A DNA stretch of 64,000 nt from CAWIVJ01 sp963839525 (GTDB taxonomy: Bacteria > Cyanobacteriota > Vampirovibrionia > Gastranaerophilales > Gastranaerophilaceae). Each line of letters starts with the position of its first letter. The first letter of the stretch is position 1. The notes beneath the pieces are model-generated. The model made no database searches and was not told the DNA's origin. It worked only from the letters and a program-made list of their open reading frames with translations. This document shows, piece by piece, positions 8,106 to 16,788 of this stretch. The position numbers and the translations under genes are program-made. The stretch spans positions 310,001 through 374,000 of the forward strand of contig CAWIVJ010000007.1 of assembly GCA_963839525.1 (NCBI GenBank). The letters run 5' to 3'.

Positions 8106-9472
8106 AAAAACTAATTAAATTATTATTATTGTTTTTTATTTTTGCAATATTTTTTAGAGGTATTGTTAGTGCAAAACCCTTTGCTAACCCAATTGAGTCT
8201 TCAATTAAAAAAGCAGATATTTCAAAAAGTGCTTTAATTTCTGCTTCATTTAAAGATATTTCTGATGGAAGAAAAGTTTTTGAAATGAATTCAAAAACAC
8301 CTATGTCTCCTGCGTCTATTCAAAAAATTGTGACAATATTACCTTCAATAGATACTTTAGGTGAGGAATATCTATTTAAAACGCAGCTTTATAAAGATAA
8401 AGCTAATAATTTGTATTTAAAGTTGGGTGCTGATCCTTATTTTACAACTAAAGACTTAAAAGAAATGATAAGATGTCTTGCAAATTATAAAATTTATTCA
8501 ACTAAATCCTTTTATATTGACGATTCAATTCTTGACAGCAATGAATGGGGTGAAGGTTGGCAATGGGACAATGATTTAAATCCTTTAATGCCGAGATTTG
8601 GGTCTTATAATATGGACAAAAATTTAATTACAATAAGTTTAATGCCGACAATTAAGGGCGCTCCTGCTAACATTCTTACTGAAGTTTTTTACCCTACTGC
8701 GTTTATGAATAATGTTACTACGGGAGATAGGACAGACGTTAAATTAGAAAGAAAAAATTATATTTCCCCGGATGTTATAAATGCGGATGGTGTAATATCA
8801 CATGATTTATCTATTCAAATTCCTATTAATTACCCCAGAAGATATTTTATTTTACGTCTTGAAGAAATACTCAGAAAACAAAATTTTTCATATTATGGAG
8901 ATTTTACAAGGCTAAAACTTCCTCAAAGTACTTATTTAATTACAGAAGTAAAACATCCTTTGTCTTGTGCTGTTAAAGATATTTTAGAAAACAGCAATAA
9001 TATGATTGCGGAAACGGTTTTTAAATTAGCCGGGGGGAATTATACAAAGGAAACAGGTTCAATACCTGCAGCAATTGAAATGTTTAAGGCTTATTATAAA
9101 AAACTTGGAATTAGTACAGAGAATATAAAAATAGTTGATGGCAGCGGTGTTTCAAAAAATAATTTGCTTACAGCGGATTTTATGACTGAAATATTACTAA
9201 AAATAGCACAAAACAAAGAAACTCAAAATTTTGAAGATTGTCTTGCAACTCCCGGTAAGGGGACATTAACCAATAGAATGCTGTATTTTAAGGATAAATT
9301 AAGTGCAAAAACAGGGACTTTAACTAATGTAAGCGCAATTTCTGGTTATTTAACTGCAAAAAGCGGAAGAAAATATGCATTTTGTATAATGATAAATGAT
9401 CCCAAGTCCAAATCTGCGGATAAAAAAGCTTTTGAAGAATATGTGTTGAGGGGCGCTTATGAAAAATTGTGA
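8102..9472 (+). CDS. dacB: D-alanyl-D-alanine carboxypeptidase/endopeptidase (PBP4, S13)
   Basis: Periplasmic penicillin-binding protein of the S13 type, which trims the terminal D-Ala or cuts cross-links in peptidoglycan. A signal peptide or N-terminal anchor (about residues 1-24, ending in VSAKP) starts the protein. The three active-site motifs are present: SIQK (SxxK, near residue 70), SNN (SxN, near 299) and KTGTL (near 402). The 456 residues match the family. It is translationally coupled to the DUF374 gene upstream and overlaps the DUF4422 gene downstream by 14 bases, so the three form one operon. Confidence 0.92.
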   Translation: MKKLIKLLLLFFIFAIFFRGIVSAKPFANPIESSIKKADISKSALISASFKDISDGRKVFEMNSKTPMSPASIQKIVTILPSIDTLGEEYLFKTQLYKDKANNLYLKLGADPYFTTKDLKEMIRCLANYKIYSTKSFYIDDSILDSNEWGEGWQWDNDLNPLMPRFGSYNMDKNLITISLMPTIKGAPANILTEVFYPTAFMNNVTTGDRTDVKLERKNYISPDVINADGVISHDLSIQIPINYPRRYFILRLEEILRKQNFSYYGDFTRLKLPQSTYLITEVKHPLSCAVKDILENSNNMIAETVFKLAGGNYTKETGSIPAAIEMFKAYYKKLGISTENIKIVDGSGVSKNNLLTADFMTEILLKIAQNKETQNFEDCLATPGKGTLTNRMLYFKDKLSAKTGTLTNVSAISGYLTAKSGRKYAFCIMINDPKSKSADKKAFEEYVLRGAYEKL

Positions 9473-10331
9473 AAAGGAAGAACGAAGCAGAGTTAAGATT
9501 TTTGTAGGGTATTATAAGCCGAATTATATTTTTAAATCAAATGTTTATCAGCCCATACTTACCTCCTCTATTGATTGGAATGCTCCTGATTTAATCAGAG
9601 ATGATACAGGTATAAATATATCAGAAAAGAATAAACATTATGGAGAATTAACCGGTAATTATTGGGTTTGGAAGAATTTTGTTCCGACAACAAATGCTGA
9701 GTACATAGGCTATTGCCATTATCGCAGATTCTTGGATTTTAATATGCATAAGATGAAAGATGTACCCTTTAAGCCTATAAAAGACACAGAATTTAAAAAA
9801 ATATTTAAAGAATATACAGAAGAAAACATTTTAAATTGTATAGAGGGGTATGATATTATTCTGCCACAAAAACTTAAATTTGGGTTAAGTATATTAGATC
9901 AATATTTTAAATACCATCCTTTAGGGGAGTTTAATTTAGCATTAAAAGTAATTGAAGACCTTTACCCTGAGTATCTTCTTGAAACTCTCAAGCTTTTTGG
10001 TGCCAAAGAAATGGTTACTTGCTTGCATTTTGTGATGAAAAAAGAATTGTTTAATGAATATATGGAATGGCTTTTTAATATTTTATTTACTATAGAAGAG
10101 AGAACAGATTGGTCAAAATATAATACTTACAATACAGTAAGGGTTCCGGCTTACCTTGCGGAAAGATTATTTAATGTTTGGTTAAACCATAATATAGAGA
10201 AGAGAAAATTGAAAGTTTTAAATACAACCAGTTTTATATTAATTGGTAAAGATTATGGTTCAATAACATATGAAAAATATATAAAATGGTATTACAACAC
10301 GTTTGAAAAGTTTTATAAATCAAAAATATAG
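9459..10331 (+). CDS. DUF4422 glycosyltransferase-like protein
   Basis: A 290-residue member of the DUF4422 family, proteins typical of capsule, LPS or other glycan clusters and thought to be glycosyltransferases. Family-like blocks are KIFVGYYKP near the start, YGELTGNYWVWKN (about 61-73) and EYIGYCHYRRFLDF (about 79-92). No signal peptide. It overlaps the end of dacB by 14 bases and runs tail-to-tail, overlapping by 19 bases, into the patatin gene on the other strand. The substrate cannot be read from the sequence. Confidence 0.75.
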   Translation: MKNCEKEERSRVKIFVGYYKPNYIFKSNVYQPILTSSIDWNAPDLIRDDTGINISEKNKHYGELTGNYWVWKNFVPTTNAEYIGYCHYRRFLDFNMHKMKDVPFKPIKDTEFKKIFKEYTEENILNCIEGYDIILPQKLKFGLSILDQYFKYHPLGEFNLALKVIEDLYPEYLLETLKLFGAKEMVTCLHFVMKKELFNEYMEWLFNILFTIEERTDWSKYNTYNTVRVPAYLAERLFNVWLNHNIEKRKLKVLNTTSFILIGKDYGSITYEKYIKWYYNTFEKFYKSKI

Positions 10332-11515
10332 CTTTCAAGTTCTATTATTTTTTTTTCAAATTTTATTGATATTGAATTTATCTGGGCTTTTATTAAATCA
10401 GAATTTTTTAATAAATAAATTCCTAAAAAAGGAGCGCAAAGAATGTTTTTTATAAAATTTTCTTTAAAATCATCAATCATGTCGCAATATTTTAAGTCAA
10501 TATGCTTTCTTGAAGAGCAAAAACTAATATATAAATTACCTAACTCTTCTTTTGCAAGTTTAATTTTATTAGAACAAATAAGTTTTTTGATTTTTATAAT
10601 ATATTTGAAAATGTCCTTATAATAATTTAGAAGTTCTTTTTTCTTTTCTCGCAAGTTAGAATTAAAATACTCAATAGTTTGTTGAAAGCCTATACTCATA
10701 AGCTCTTTTCTTTTTTCTTTTGGAAGATTGAAATCAACAATTATAACAGTGCCTGTATTAATTTTTATGTAGTCAAATTTATCACGTTGTCCGTAAACAT
10801 CAATAATAAAATCTGTGGCAAGTGATGTTAAGCAGCTATAAACGGTATTTATAAAGTTTATAGCACTTTGACCTTTCCCTTCATAATCACCTTCAAGTCT
10901 AAATTCAAGAATCCTTCCTTCATCAGGGCAAAGGTTTTTAGATAATCTCCATAACGGCAAGCTTTTTTGCAAATCTCCGTCAACTAACAAAGAGCCGTTA
11001 TGTTCAATAGGTTTCATTAGACCCGGCATCGTTGATGAAATTCTTATAGCATAAGCTACTTCAAAATCAGGGGTTTCAAATTTTGAAAATTCTTTATATT
11101 TAAAATTAGTTAAATCTGTAGTTATAATAATAAGATTTTTATCTAAATCAGCAAAAGTAACAGGAGGATTTTTACCTTTTTTATAGTTTTCTCCATAATA
11201 TTTTTTTTCGATTAAATCTCTTAACCAATCAAGAAAAATGCCCCCTTTACTTAGAGCGAAATCTTTTCCAAGTCCGAAGTGAATATCCCGAAAAAGCTCA
11301 AAGTTTACATCCATAAAAATCTCTTTGAGTTCATCAGCATTGTACCCTACAGATAGCAACCCGGAAAAAACAGCTCCTACAGAAGAACCTGCTATTGTTT
11401 TTGGGTAAACACCTATTTCTTCAAGCGCTTTTAATGCTCCTACATAAGAAATTCCGCGAATTGCTCCGCCACCAAAAATACAGGTATATTCTAGAGATTT
11501 GTCATTTTTGTTCAC
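10313..11515 (-). CDS. Patatin-like phospholipase
   Basis: The first 210 residues form a patatin domain, which hydrolyses acyl lipids with a Ser-Asp pair. The oxyanion GGAIRG (about 15-20), the nucleophile elbow GSSVG (about 43-47, Ser in the middle) and the catalytic Asp in VDGD (about 195) are all present. The remaining 190 residues are a helical C-terminal part I cannot assign. The start codon is GTG, lies inside the 3' end of the upstream gene (14-base overlap) and has no ribosome binding site of its own, so it is probably made by translational coupling. Confidence 0.88.
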   Translation of the reverse strand: MNKNDKSLEYTCIFGGGAIRGISYVGALKALEEIGVYPKTIAGSSVGAVFSGLLSVGYNADELKEIFMDVNFELFRDIHFGLGKDFALSKGGIFLDWLRDLIEKKYYGENYKKGKNPPVTFADLDKNLIIITTDLTNFKYKEFSKFETPDFEVAYAIRISSTMPGLMKPIEHNGSLLVDGDLQKSLPLWRLSKNLCPDEGRILEFRLEGDYEGKGQSAINFINTVYSCLTSLATDFIIDVYGQRDKFDYIKINTGTVIIVDFNLPKEKRKELMSIGFQQTIEYFNSNLREKKKELLNYYKDIFKYIIKIKKLICSNKIKLAKEELGNLYISFCSSRKHIDLKYCDMIDDFKENFIKNILCAPFLGIYLLKNSDLIKAQINSISIKFEKKIIELESYIFDL

Positions 11516-13067
11516 TTTTGGATTTTATCATAAAATCGATATCTGTGTCAAAAAGTGTTTTTTTGTAATGTTTGAGAAATGGTGATGGTAATTTATATTT
11601 TTTCTTTACTTTTGTTGATTTTATGAATAATCCAAACTGTTCATTCACGAAAATCTGTGTCCAATAAGGATCCTTGGATAATACTGAATATACAGGATAT
11701 ATTTTTTCTATAAGTAACAAATCGGGCGGATAATATTTAAGAAGGTCGTCCCAATTCTTTTGTACCAAAAGAAATCTTTGCATCATAGGCATCATAAAAT
11801 CATAGTAAACTTCTTCGTATCGTCCATCTATAAATATTTTGTTATTCGGGTATAATTTGTAACTTGCATAACTGCCTAATCCAAAATTTACAAATAAATT
11901 ACCTTTAATTTCATTTATTTTTATAAATTCAATTGCCATAATCGGAAATTTATACCAATCTAAAAAAGGCTCAAAATTTTTCTTATTAATATTTATAAAA
12001 ATAAAAATGATAATTATGTAATAAATAAAAATATCCTTAAATTTTGCAAATTTATTTAAAATATTAAAAGTTATAAAATTGAAAAAAGTATAAAAATCAT
12101 CATATAAAAATGCTGTCATTGATATTACGCAAAAAGGTATTAATTTAATGTGCCAAATTCCTAAAACCAAAGTTATAATAATGGCTAGATATTTTACTGC
12201 ATCAAAAACAAAAGACTTGTCTTTTGTAGCTTTTATTATGTAACCTATTTCAGCTAAAAGTAAAACTAATGTAAAAAATTTAAATTCTATAAAAATTTTT
12301 TTATAGACCGGACAAAATAAACCCCACCATTCAACTATATGTGTTCGCTGCATTGTTGTTGCTTTTAGCAAAAAGATTAAATAACTTATACCCCATGGGT
12401 TTATTGGCAAAACTAATATTGTTAGTAAAAACGTGAGCATGTATTTTTTAACAGGTTTTCGATTGATGATTTCACCAATAATATAAATAAGTATTAAGCC
12501 GATACCTGCAACACAGCCGCCATGTAAATTATTCCAAATTATCATAATAAAAGGCATTGTCCAAAGAGGTTTGTTTATACCCTTTCTTGATAATTCAAGA
12601 ATATACATAAATACCGTAAAAAATAAAAAACTAAAGATTTGACAGCGTATAGGCTGGTCTACAACTTGAGTAATAGCTAAAAAGGAAAAGAAATAAAAAA
12701 GAAAATTGTAAGGTGTAGTCGTTTTAACTCCGCGTAATTTTATTATTTGTATAATTATAAAAAATATTAAAAATAATATACTTACCTGCAGAAATAGCAA
12801 ACCTACATGAGAAAAATAATGATTTACCAGATAAAATATTACTCCTGAACCCCACTCATGGTCGTAAATTGTATGGGTAGGAGTATAAGATAAAAAGTCT
12901 TGTTTTAAAACGTGACCTGTTTGAATAAAGTATTTTCCTACAATCAATCTTGCCCATAAATCATAATCGTAATTGTTTGTTGTTAAACTAAAAGCCAGAA
13001 TAAAAAAGAAAAAAATTACGTAAAAAAATATTTGTTTTTTATTTTCTTTTAACCACTTGGTAACCAT
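11502..13067 (-). CDS. Polytopic GT-C-like membrane protein
   Basis: A 521-residue inner-membrane protein with about ten hydrophobic segments followed by a soluble C-terminal part (about residues 385-521). The first extracytoplasmic loop, YDYDLWARLIVGK with DHEWGSG further on, has the acidic residues typical of lipid-phosphate-dependent GT-C glycosyltransferases and resembles a widespread uncharacterised family. No domain can be named with certainty. It forms an overlapping pair with the patatin gene. A role in decorating an envelope glycan or lipid is inference from topology and neighbours. Confidence 0.65.
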   Translation of the reverse strand: MVTKWLKENKKQIFFYVIFFFFILAFSLTTNNYDYDLWARLIVGKYFIQTGHVLKQDFLSYTPTHTIYDHEWGSGVIFYLVNHYFSHVGLLFLQVSILFLIFFIIIQIIKLRGVKTTTPYNFLFYFFSFLAITQVVDQPIRCQIFSFLFFTVFMYILELSRKGINKPLWTMPFIMIIWNNLHGGCVAGIGLILIYIIGEIINRKPVKKYMLTFLLTILVLPINPWGISYLIFLLKATTMQRTHIVEWWGLFCPVYKKIFIEFKFFTLVLLLAEIGYIIKATKDKSFVFDAVKYLAIIITLVLGIWHIKLIPFCVISMTAFLYDDFYTFFNFITFNILNKFAKFKDIFIYYIIIIFIFININKKNFEPFLDWYKFPIMAIEFIKINEIKGNLFVNFGLGSYASYKLYPNNKIFIDGRYEEVYYDFMMPMMQRFLLVQKNWDDLLKYYPPDLLLIEKIYPVYSVLSKDPYWTQIFVNEQFGLFIKSTKVKKKYKLPSPFLKHYKKTLFDTDIDFMIKSKSEQK

Positions 13068-13091
13068 TCAATTACTAACCTTTCAATACTG

Positions 13092-14819
13092 TTACATTTT
13101 TTCAGGAGCACTTACACCAAGAATATTTAAAGCATTCTTTAAAACAGATTTTGTTGATAAAACAAGAGCTAATCGGGCTTCCATCATTGCCTTATTTTCT
13201 GTAATCACTCTTGAAATATTGTAAAAAGAGTGAAAATCAGCTGCGAGTTCTTGAACGTACCTGCAAATTGTGTAAACATAACGGTTTTCAGTCGAGAATT
13301 TAATTAAATGCTTATACTCTTCAAGTTTTAAAATTAATTTTCTTGCGCTTGCAATGGTTTCAGTTTCTTCGAAAATCGGATCCAGAAAATCTTTTTTATA
13401 ATTTTCAGATAAATCTTGTAACTCTTTTTCCGTTATTGCAGCAGGAATTTTTTCTCCGGTTTCAGTATCAATTTTTTCTGAAACAGCATTTCTTAGAATT
13501 GAACAAGCTCTGGCATGAGCATATTGGACATAAAAAACAGGATTTTCTTCCGAGGATGTTTTTGCAAGTTCAATATCAAAATCAAGTGTAGTATCTATAT
13601 TTCTCATGCTCATCCAAAACCTTGTCGCATCAACCCCTACTTCTTCAATCAAATCCTCGAGCGTAACCATATTTTTACGCTTGCCCATTCTAACTTCCTC
13701 GCCATTAATTACAAGGTTTACAAGTTGTCCTAAAAGGACTTCAAGTTTATCGGGCTCATACCCCAATGCTTTAATAGAAGCTTTTACACGGGCAACATAA
13801 CCATGGTGATCTGCGCCCCAAATGTTTATTAATCTGTTAAAACCGCGCTCAAGTTTATTCAGATGATAAGCTATATCTGCTGTTAAATAAGTATTTGAAC
13901 CGTCGGCTTTTTTAATAACCCTGTCCTGATCATCGCCGTAATCAGAAGATTTAAACCAGATGGCACCATCTTTTTCATAAACGTTACCCATATTTTTTAA
14001 TTTTTCAACGCAAGCATCAACTTTGCCTGAATTATGTAAATCTAATTCAGAATAGAAAATATCAAAATTTACTCTGAACTTTTTTAAAAGCGCTTTTTGC
14101 AAATTAAGCATTTCTTGTCTTGCATAATCTGACAGTTCTTTTGTATCAAGTGAGGGTCTACTTCCTGCAATATATTTTTTAGCAATTGGAACTAAATACT
14201 CTCCTGTGTAATAATTTTTTCTTTCAATTTCATCTGACGGAAAATCAATTTTTTCACCAAGCTCCTGTCTTACACGAATTTCAAGAGATTTACCTAATTT
14301 TTCAATTTGAGAACCTGCATCGTTAATATAAAATTCCTGAGTTACATCATGTCCGTAAAACTTAAGCAAATTAGCTAAGGCACTTCCCATTGCTGCCCAA
14401 CGGCCATGCCCGATATGAAAAGGACCTGTAGGATTTGCAGAAACGTATTCAAGTAAAATCTTTTCTTTATTTATTTTTTCCGGTTTACCGAAACTTTCTT
14501 TTTTATTAAATATTTCAAAAACCGATTGTCTTAAAAATTCCGCACCAACTTTAAAATTGATAAATCCGCCAATAATATTTACTTCACAATCGTTTAGTTC
14601 TAATATTGCAACTATTTCTTGCGCGATTTGCGCAGGTGAAAGCCGCGCAAATCGCGCTAAAGAAGAAACATTAACTGCAAAATCTCCGAAATCCGTATTT
14701 TTTGGTTTTTCAACAGAAAGTGTTCCGCTTTCATATTCTGTCATTTGTCCTAATTTGCCATCTTTTATAGCTTTTTTAACAGCTTTTTCAACTTCTTCCA
14801 AGAAAAAATCTTTTAACAT
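13092..14819 (-). CDS. argS: Arginyl-tRNA synthetase
   Basis: Charges tRNA-Arg. The 575 residues show the N-terminal additional domain (to about 115), SANPTGPFHIGHG with the class I HIGH signature (about 130-142), YINDAGSQIEKLG, and the catalytic-core stretch AYHLNKLERGF. GEEVRMGKRKNMVTL stands in the KMSKS position in the degenerate form usual for ArgRS. The C-terminal DALR anticodon-binding domain ends the protein. GAAAGG precedes the ATG. A perfect 13-bp inverted repeat made of GC-rich codons lies inside the gene at 14621-14657 without disturbing the protein. Confidence 0.97.
   Translation of the reverse strand: MLKDFFLEEVEKAVKKAIKDGKLGQMTEYESGTLSVEKPKNTDFGDFAVNVSSLARFARLSPAQIAQEIVAILELNDCEVNIIGGFINFKVGAEFLRQSVFEIFNKKESFGKPEKINKEKILLEYVSANPTGPFHIGHGRWAAMGSALANLLKFYGHDVTQEFYINDAGSQIEKLGKSLEIRVRQELGEKIDFPSDEIERKNYYTGEYLVPIAKKYIAGSRPSLDTKELSDYARQEMLNLQKALLKKFRVNFDIFYSELDLHNSGKVDACVEKLKNMGNVYEKDGAIWFKSSDYGDDQDRVIKKADGSNTYLTADIAYHLNKLERGFNRLINIWGADHHGYVARVKASIKALGYEPDKLEVLLGQLVNLVINGEEVRMGKRKNMVTLEDLIEEVGVDATRFWMSMRNIDTTLDFDIELAKTSSEENPVFYVQYAHARACSILRNAVSEKIDTETGEKIPAAITEKELQDLSENYKKDFLDPIFEETETIASARKLILKLEEYKHLIKFSTENRYVYTICRYVQELAADFHSFYNISRVITENKAMMEARLALVLSTKSVLKNALNILGVSAPEKM
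14621..14657. repeat. Perfect 13-bp inverted repeat inside argS
   Basis: GCGCGATTTGCGC (14621-14633) and its exact complement GCGCAAATCGCGC (14645-14657) flank an 11-base spacer. It is much richer in G+C than the gene around it and encodes ordinary ArgRS sequence (ARFARLSPAQIAQ), so it does not look like an inserted block. Confidence 0.85.
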
Positions 14820-14835
14820 TTTTGCCTTTCAACTT

Positions 14836-14864
14836 TATGTTGTGGGCTGGTAAGCCCAATCTAC
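14836..14864. repeat. Small dispersed palindromic repeat, copy 1
   Basis: TATGTTGTGGGCTGGTAAGC and on to CTAC is a GGGC/GCCC palindrome without a T-run. The reverse complement of 20063-20092 has the same framework (TATGTTGT-GGGC-GTA-GCCC-CTAC), so the two are copies of one element. It lies just upstream of argS. Confidence 0.6.
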
Positions 14865-14966
14865 TTTTCCATTCAATTATTACGAATATTGAAAGATTCG
14901 CAATGACACTACAATCTTACCAAGAACAAACTATTATTGCACCTGTGTTTTTTATAATATATATTT

Positions 14967-14998
14967 AAAAAAGATACCTTTTATCAGGTATCTTTTTT
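14967..14998 (-). terminator. Terminator of the 122-residue gene
   Basis: AAAAAAGATACC and GGTATCTTTTTT form a 12-bp stem around an 8-base loop. The run of A on the plus strand supplies the T-run for minus-strand transcription of 15391-15023; it could also work in the other direction. Confidence 0.8.
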
Positions 14999-15022
14999 TG
15001 GGGGTGATTTATAATTATAAGC

Positions 15023-15391
15023 TTATGCTTTAATTTGTGCGAGAGCTAAGGTTTGTTTTGCGCTTTCTGACATTTCAGGAAATTCTGCGGAAATAGCACT
15101 TAAGTTTTCTGCTACTATATCTTCAAATTGAGCCATAAAACCTGCTATTCTTGCCGCGCTTTCTTCATCCACATATTTTGAAGGGTCAAGAGCCTTCTTC
15201 GCAGTAGTCATTCCGACTGCTGATTGAGCCATATAATTTAAAACTTTGTCTGCAGGGACAGGATTTTTTTGATTCTCTGTGCTTATTTCTTTTTCTTTAG
15301 TTTCTTTTTCTTTTGCTTTAGATGGTGTTTCATATCCGTAAGAACTGCCTATTCCTTGAGTATTTACGTTAATCGGATTAATAGATGTCAT
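15023..15391 (-). CDS. Small soluble protein of unknown function
   Basis: 122 residues, no family recognised. The N-terminus is INPINVN followed by a low-complexity Lys/Glu-rich linker (about residues 25-40). The last 75 residues look like a compact helical domain (VLNYMAQSAVGMTTAKKALD and on). No signal peptide or membrane segment. A good ribosome binding site (AGGAGA) precedes the ATG and a strong terminator follows, so it is a well-expressed single-gene unit rather than a chance frame. The INPI-type start is shared with other lineage-specific proteins here. Confidence 0.7.
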   Translation of the reverse strand: MTSINPINVNTQGIGSSYGYETPSKAKEKETKEKEISTENQKNPVPADKVLNYMAQSAVGMTTAKKALDPSKYVDEESAARIAGFMAQFEDIVAENLSAISAEFPEMSESAKQTLALAQIKA

Positions 15392-15693
15392 TATTTTTCT
15401 CCTATTTTTCGCTCACTCTTTATATATCGGTTAATGTTTTAATGACCTTTAGGAAAAAGTCATTTTTTTTACAAATTATTTACAATTCTTAACGGTTAAT
15501 TTTTTGTAATCCTATAAACCATAAGAGTACTTAAGTATAAGAATTGTAAAAATACCGTGCTTTACATAGCAACAAATACTTTCAGCTGGTTTAAAGTATT
15601 TGTTAAGCAGGTTAGTATAAATTAGGAGGTAAAAAGTTGATTTGGTAAAAGCTCTTATAATAGAATTATCTGTAAAAAAATATTAGATTGGAT
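15392..15693. other. Gene-free 302-base stretch with a 12-bp hairpin
   Basis: Between two minus-strand genes. It should hold the promoter of the 122-residue gene near its left end. AACAAATACTTT (15571-15582) and its exact complement (15593-15604) form a 12-bp hairpin with a 10-base loop. Twenty bases later there is a full AGGAGG followed by TTG, but the frame stops after three codons. No gene on the plus strand follows. It may be a small RNA or a remnant of a lost gene. Confidence 0.5.
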
Positions 15694-16728
15694 TTACTCT
15701 ATTGTTTTTCTATTATGAATCACAGAGGAAGCTAGTGCCATTAAAATAAAAGCCAAACCGATTAAACCTGTTACAACTTCAGGAACTTCATGAAAGCTGG
15801 AAATAAGCATTATAACAGCTAAAGCTCCTATTGCCCAATGAGCACCGTGTTCCATATAAATAAATTTGCCTAAAGTTTTCTTTTCCACAAGCATTATTGT
15901 CAAAGAACGTACAAACATTGCTCCAATAGCTAGTCCTATTGTGATTATAAAAATATCTTTGCTTAAAGCAAAGGCTCCTAAAACCCCATCAAGAGAAAAT
16001 GAAGCATCTATTAATTCAAGGTATAAAAAACCGACAAAGCCGGTACCTTTTATTGTAGTTGAAAAGTGTTTTGCACTTTCCTCTCCTTTTTTTTCAAGCC
16101 AGCGGGTAAGCCCGTCAATAAGCAAATAAATAATTACGCCGCTAATACCGGAGACAATTACAAATAATTTTTGTTGAGGATCAACCTGAGTTTGGATTAA
16201 AAATAAAGCCAGAAGAGTTATTATTGCTCCTGCACCTTTTATATTTCCGAAATATTGGAGTTTTTTCTCTATATATTTAATCCAGTGAACTTTCTTACCG
16301 TTATGAAAGAAGTACGATAAAAATAACATCGTTAAGAACGTTCCGCCGAAAGCAACAAGAGGGGCATGGGTTTGATGCAAATAATGTGCATATTTTAGAG
16401 AATCTGTGAATGCGATTTTTGTTACTTCAATCAGGTTTATTCTGGTAAAAATTGAGACTACGAGCACAGGAAATAAAAATCTCATTCCAAAAACGGCAAT
16501 TGCAATCCCCCAGGTTAAAAACCTCCTGCGCCATTTTTCATTCATTTTTTCGAGTTTTATTGCATTTACAACAGCATTATCAAATGATAAACTTACTTCT
16601 AAAATACCCAAAACCAAGACAATAAAAACATTTAAAAGACCGGCTCCATGGTGAAAGTTTTCACCCCAAAACCATGCTAATATAACGCCTAAAGCAGTAA
16701 CAATGTATGAACCTGTAAAATAATTCAT
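15694..16728 (-). CDS. DUF475 / TerC-like integral membrane protein
   Basis: 344 residues with about nine hydrophobic segments, matching the DUF475 branch of the TerC/YceF superfamily. Both internal repeats carry the family's buried acidic motif: ILEVSLSFDNAVVN (about residues 41-54) and IDASFSLDGVLGAF (about 240-253). TerC-type proteins are linked to metal resistance or to metal export during protein secretion. Which ion is handled here cannot be told. It stands alone between gaps, with GGAG before the ATG. Confidence 0.85.
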   Translation of the reverse strand: MNYFTGSYIVTALGVILAWFWGENFHHGAGLLNVFIVLVLGILEVSLSFDNAVVNAIKLEKMNEKWRRRFLTWGIAIAVFGMRFLFPVLVVSIFTRINLIEVTKIAFTDSLKYAHYLHQTHAPLVAFGGTFLTMLFLSYFFHNGKKVHWIKYIEKKLQYFGNIKGAGAIITLLALFLIQTQVDPQQKLFVIVSGISGVIIYLLIDGLTRWLEKKGEESAKHFSTTIKGTGFVGFLYLELIDASFSLDGVLGAFALSKDIFIITIGLAIGAMFVRSLTIMLVEKKTLGKFIYMEHGAHWAIGALAVIMLISSFHEVPEVVTGLIGLAFILMALASSVIHNRKTIE

Positions 16729-16788
16729 CTTAACTCCGCTCTGATTAATCTATATCAATTGTATATTAATTAAATAAATAAAGCAATT

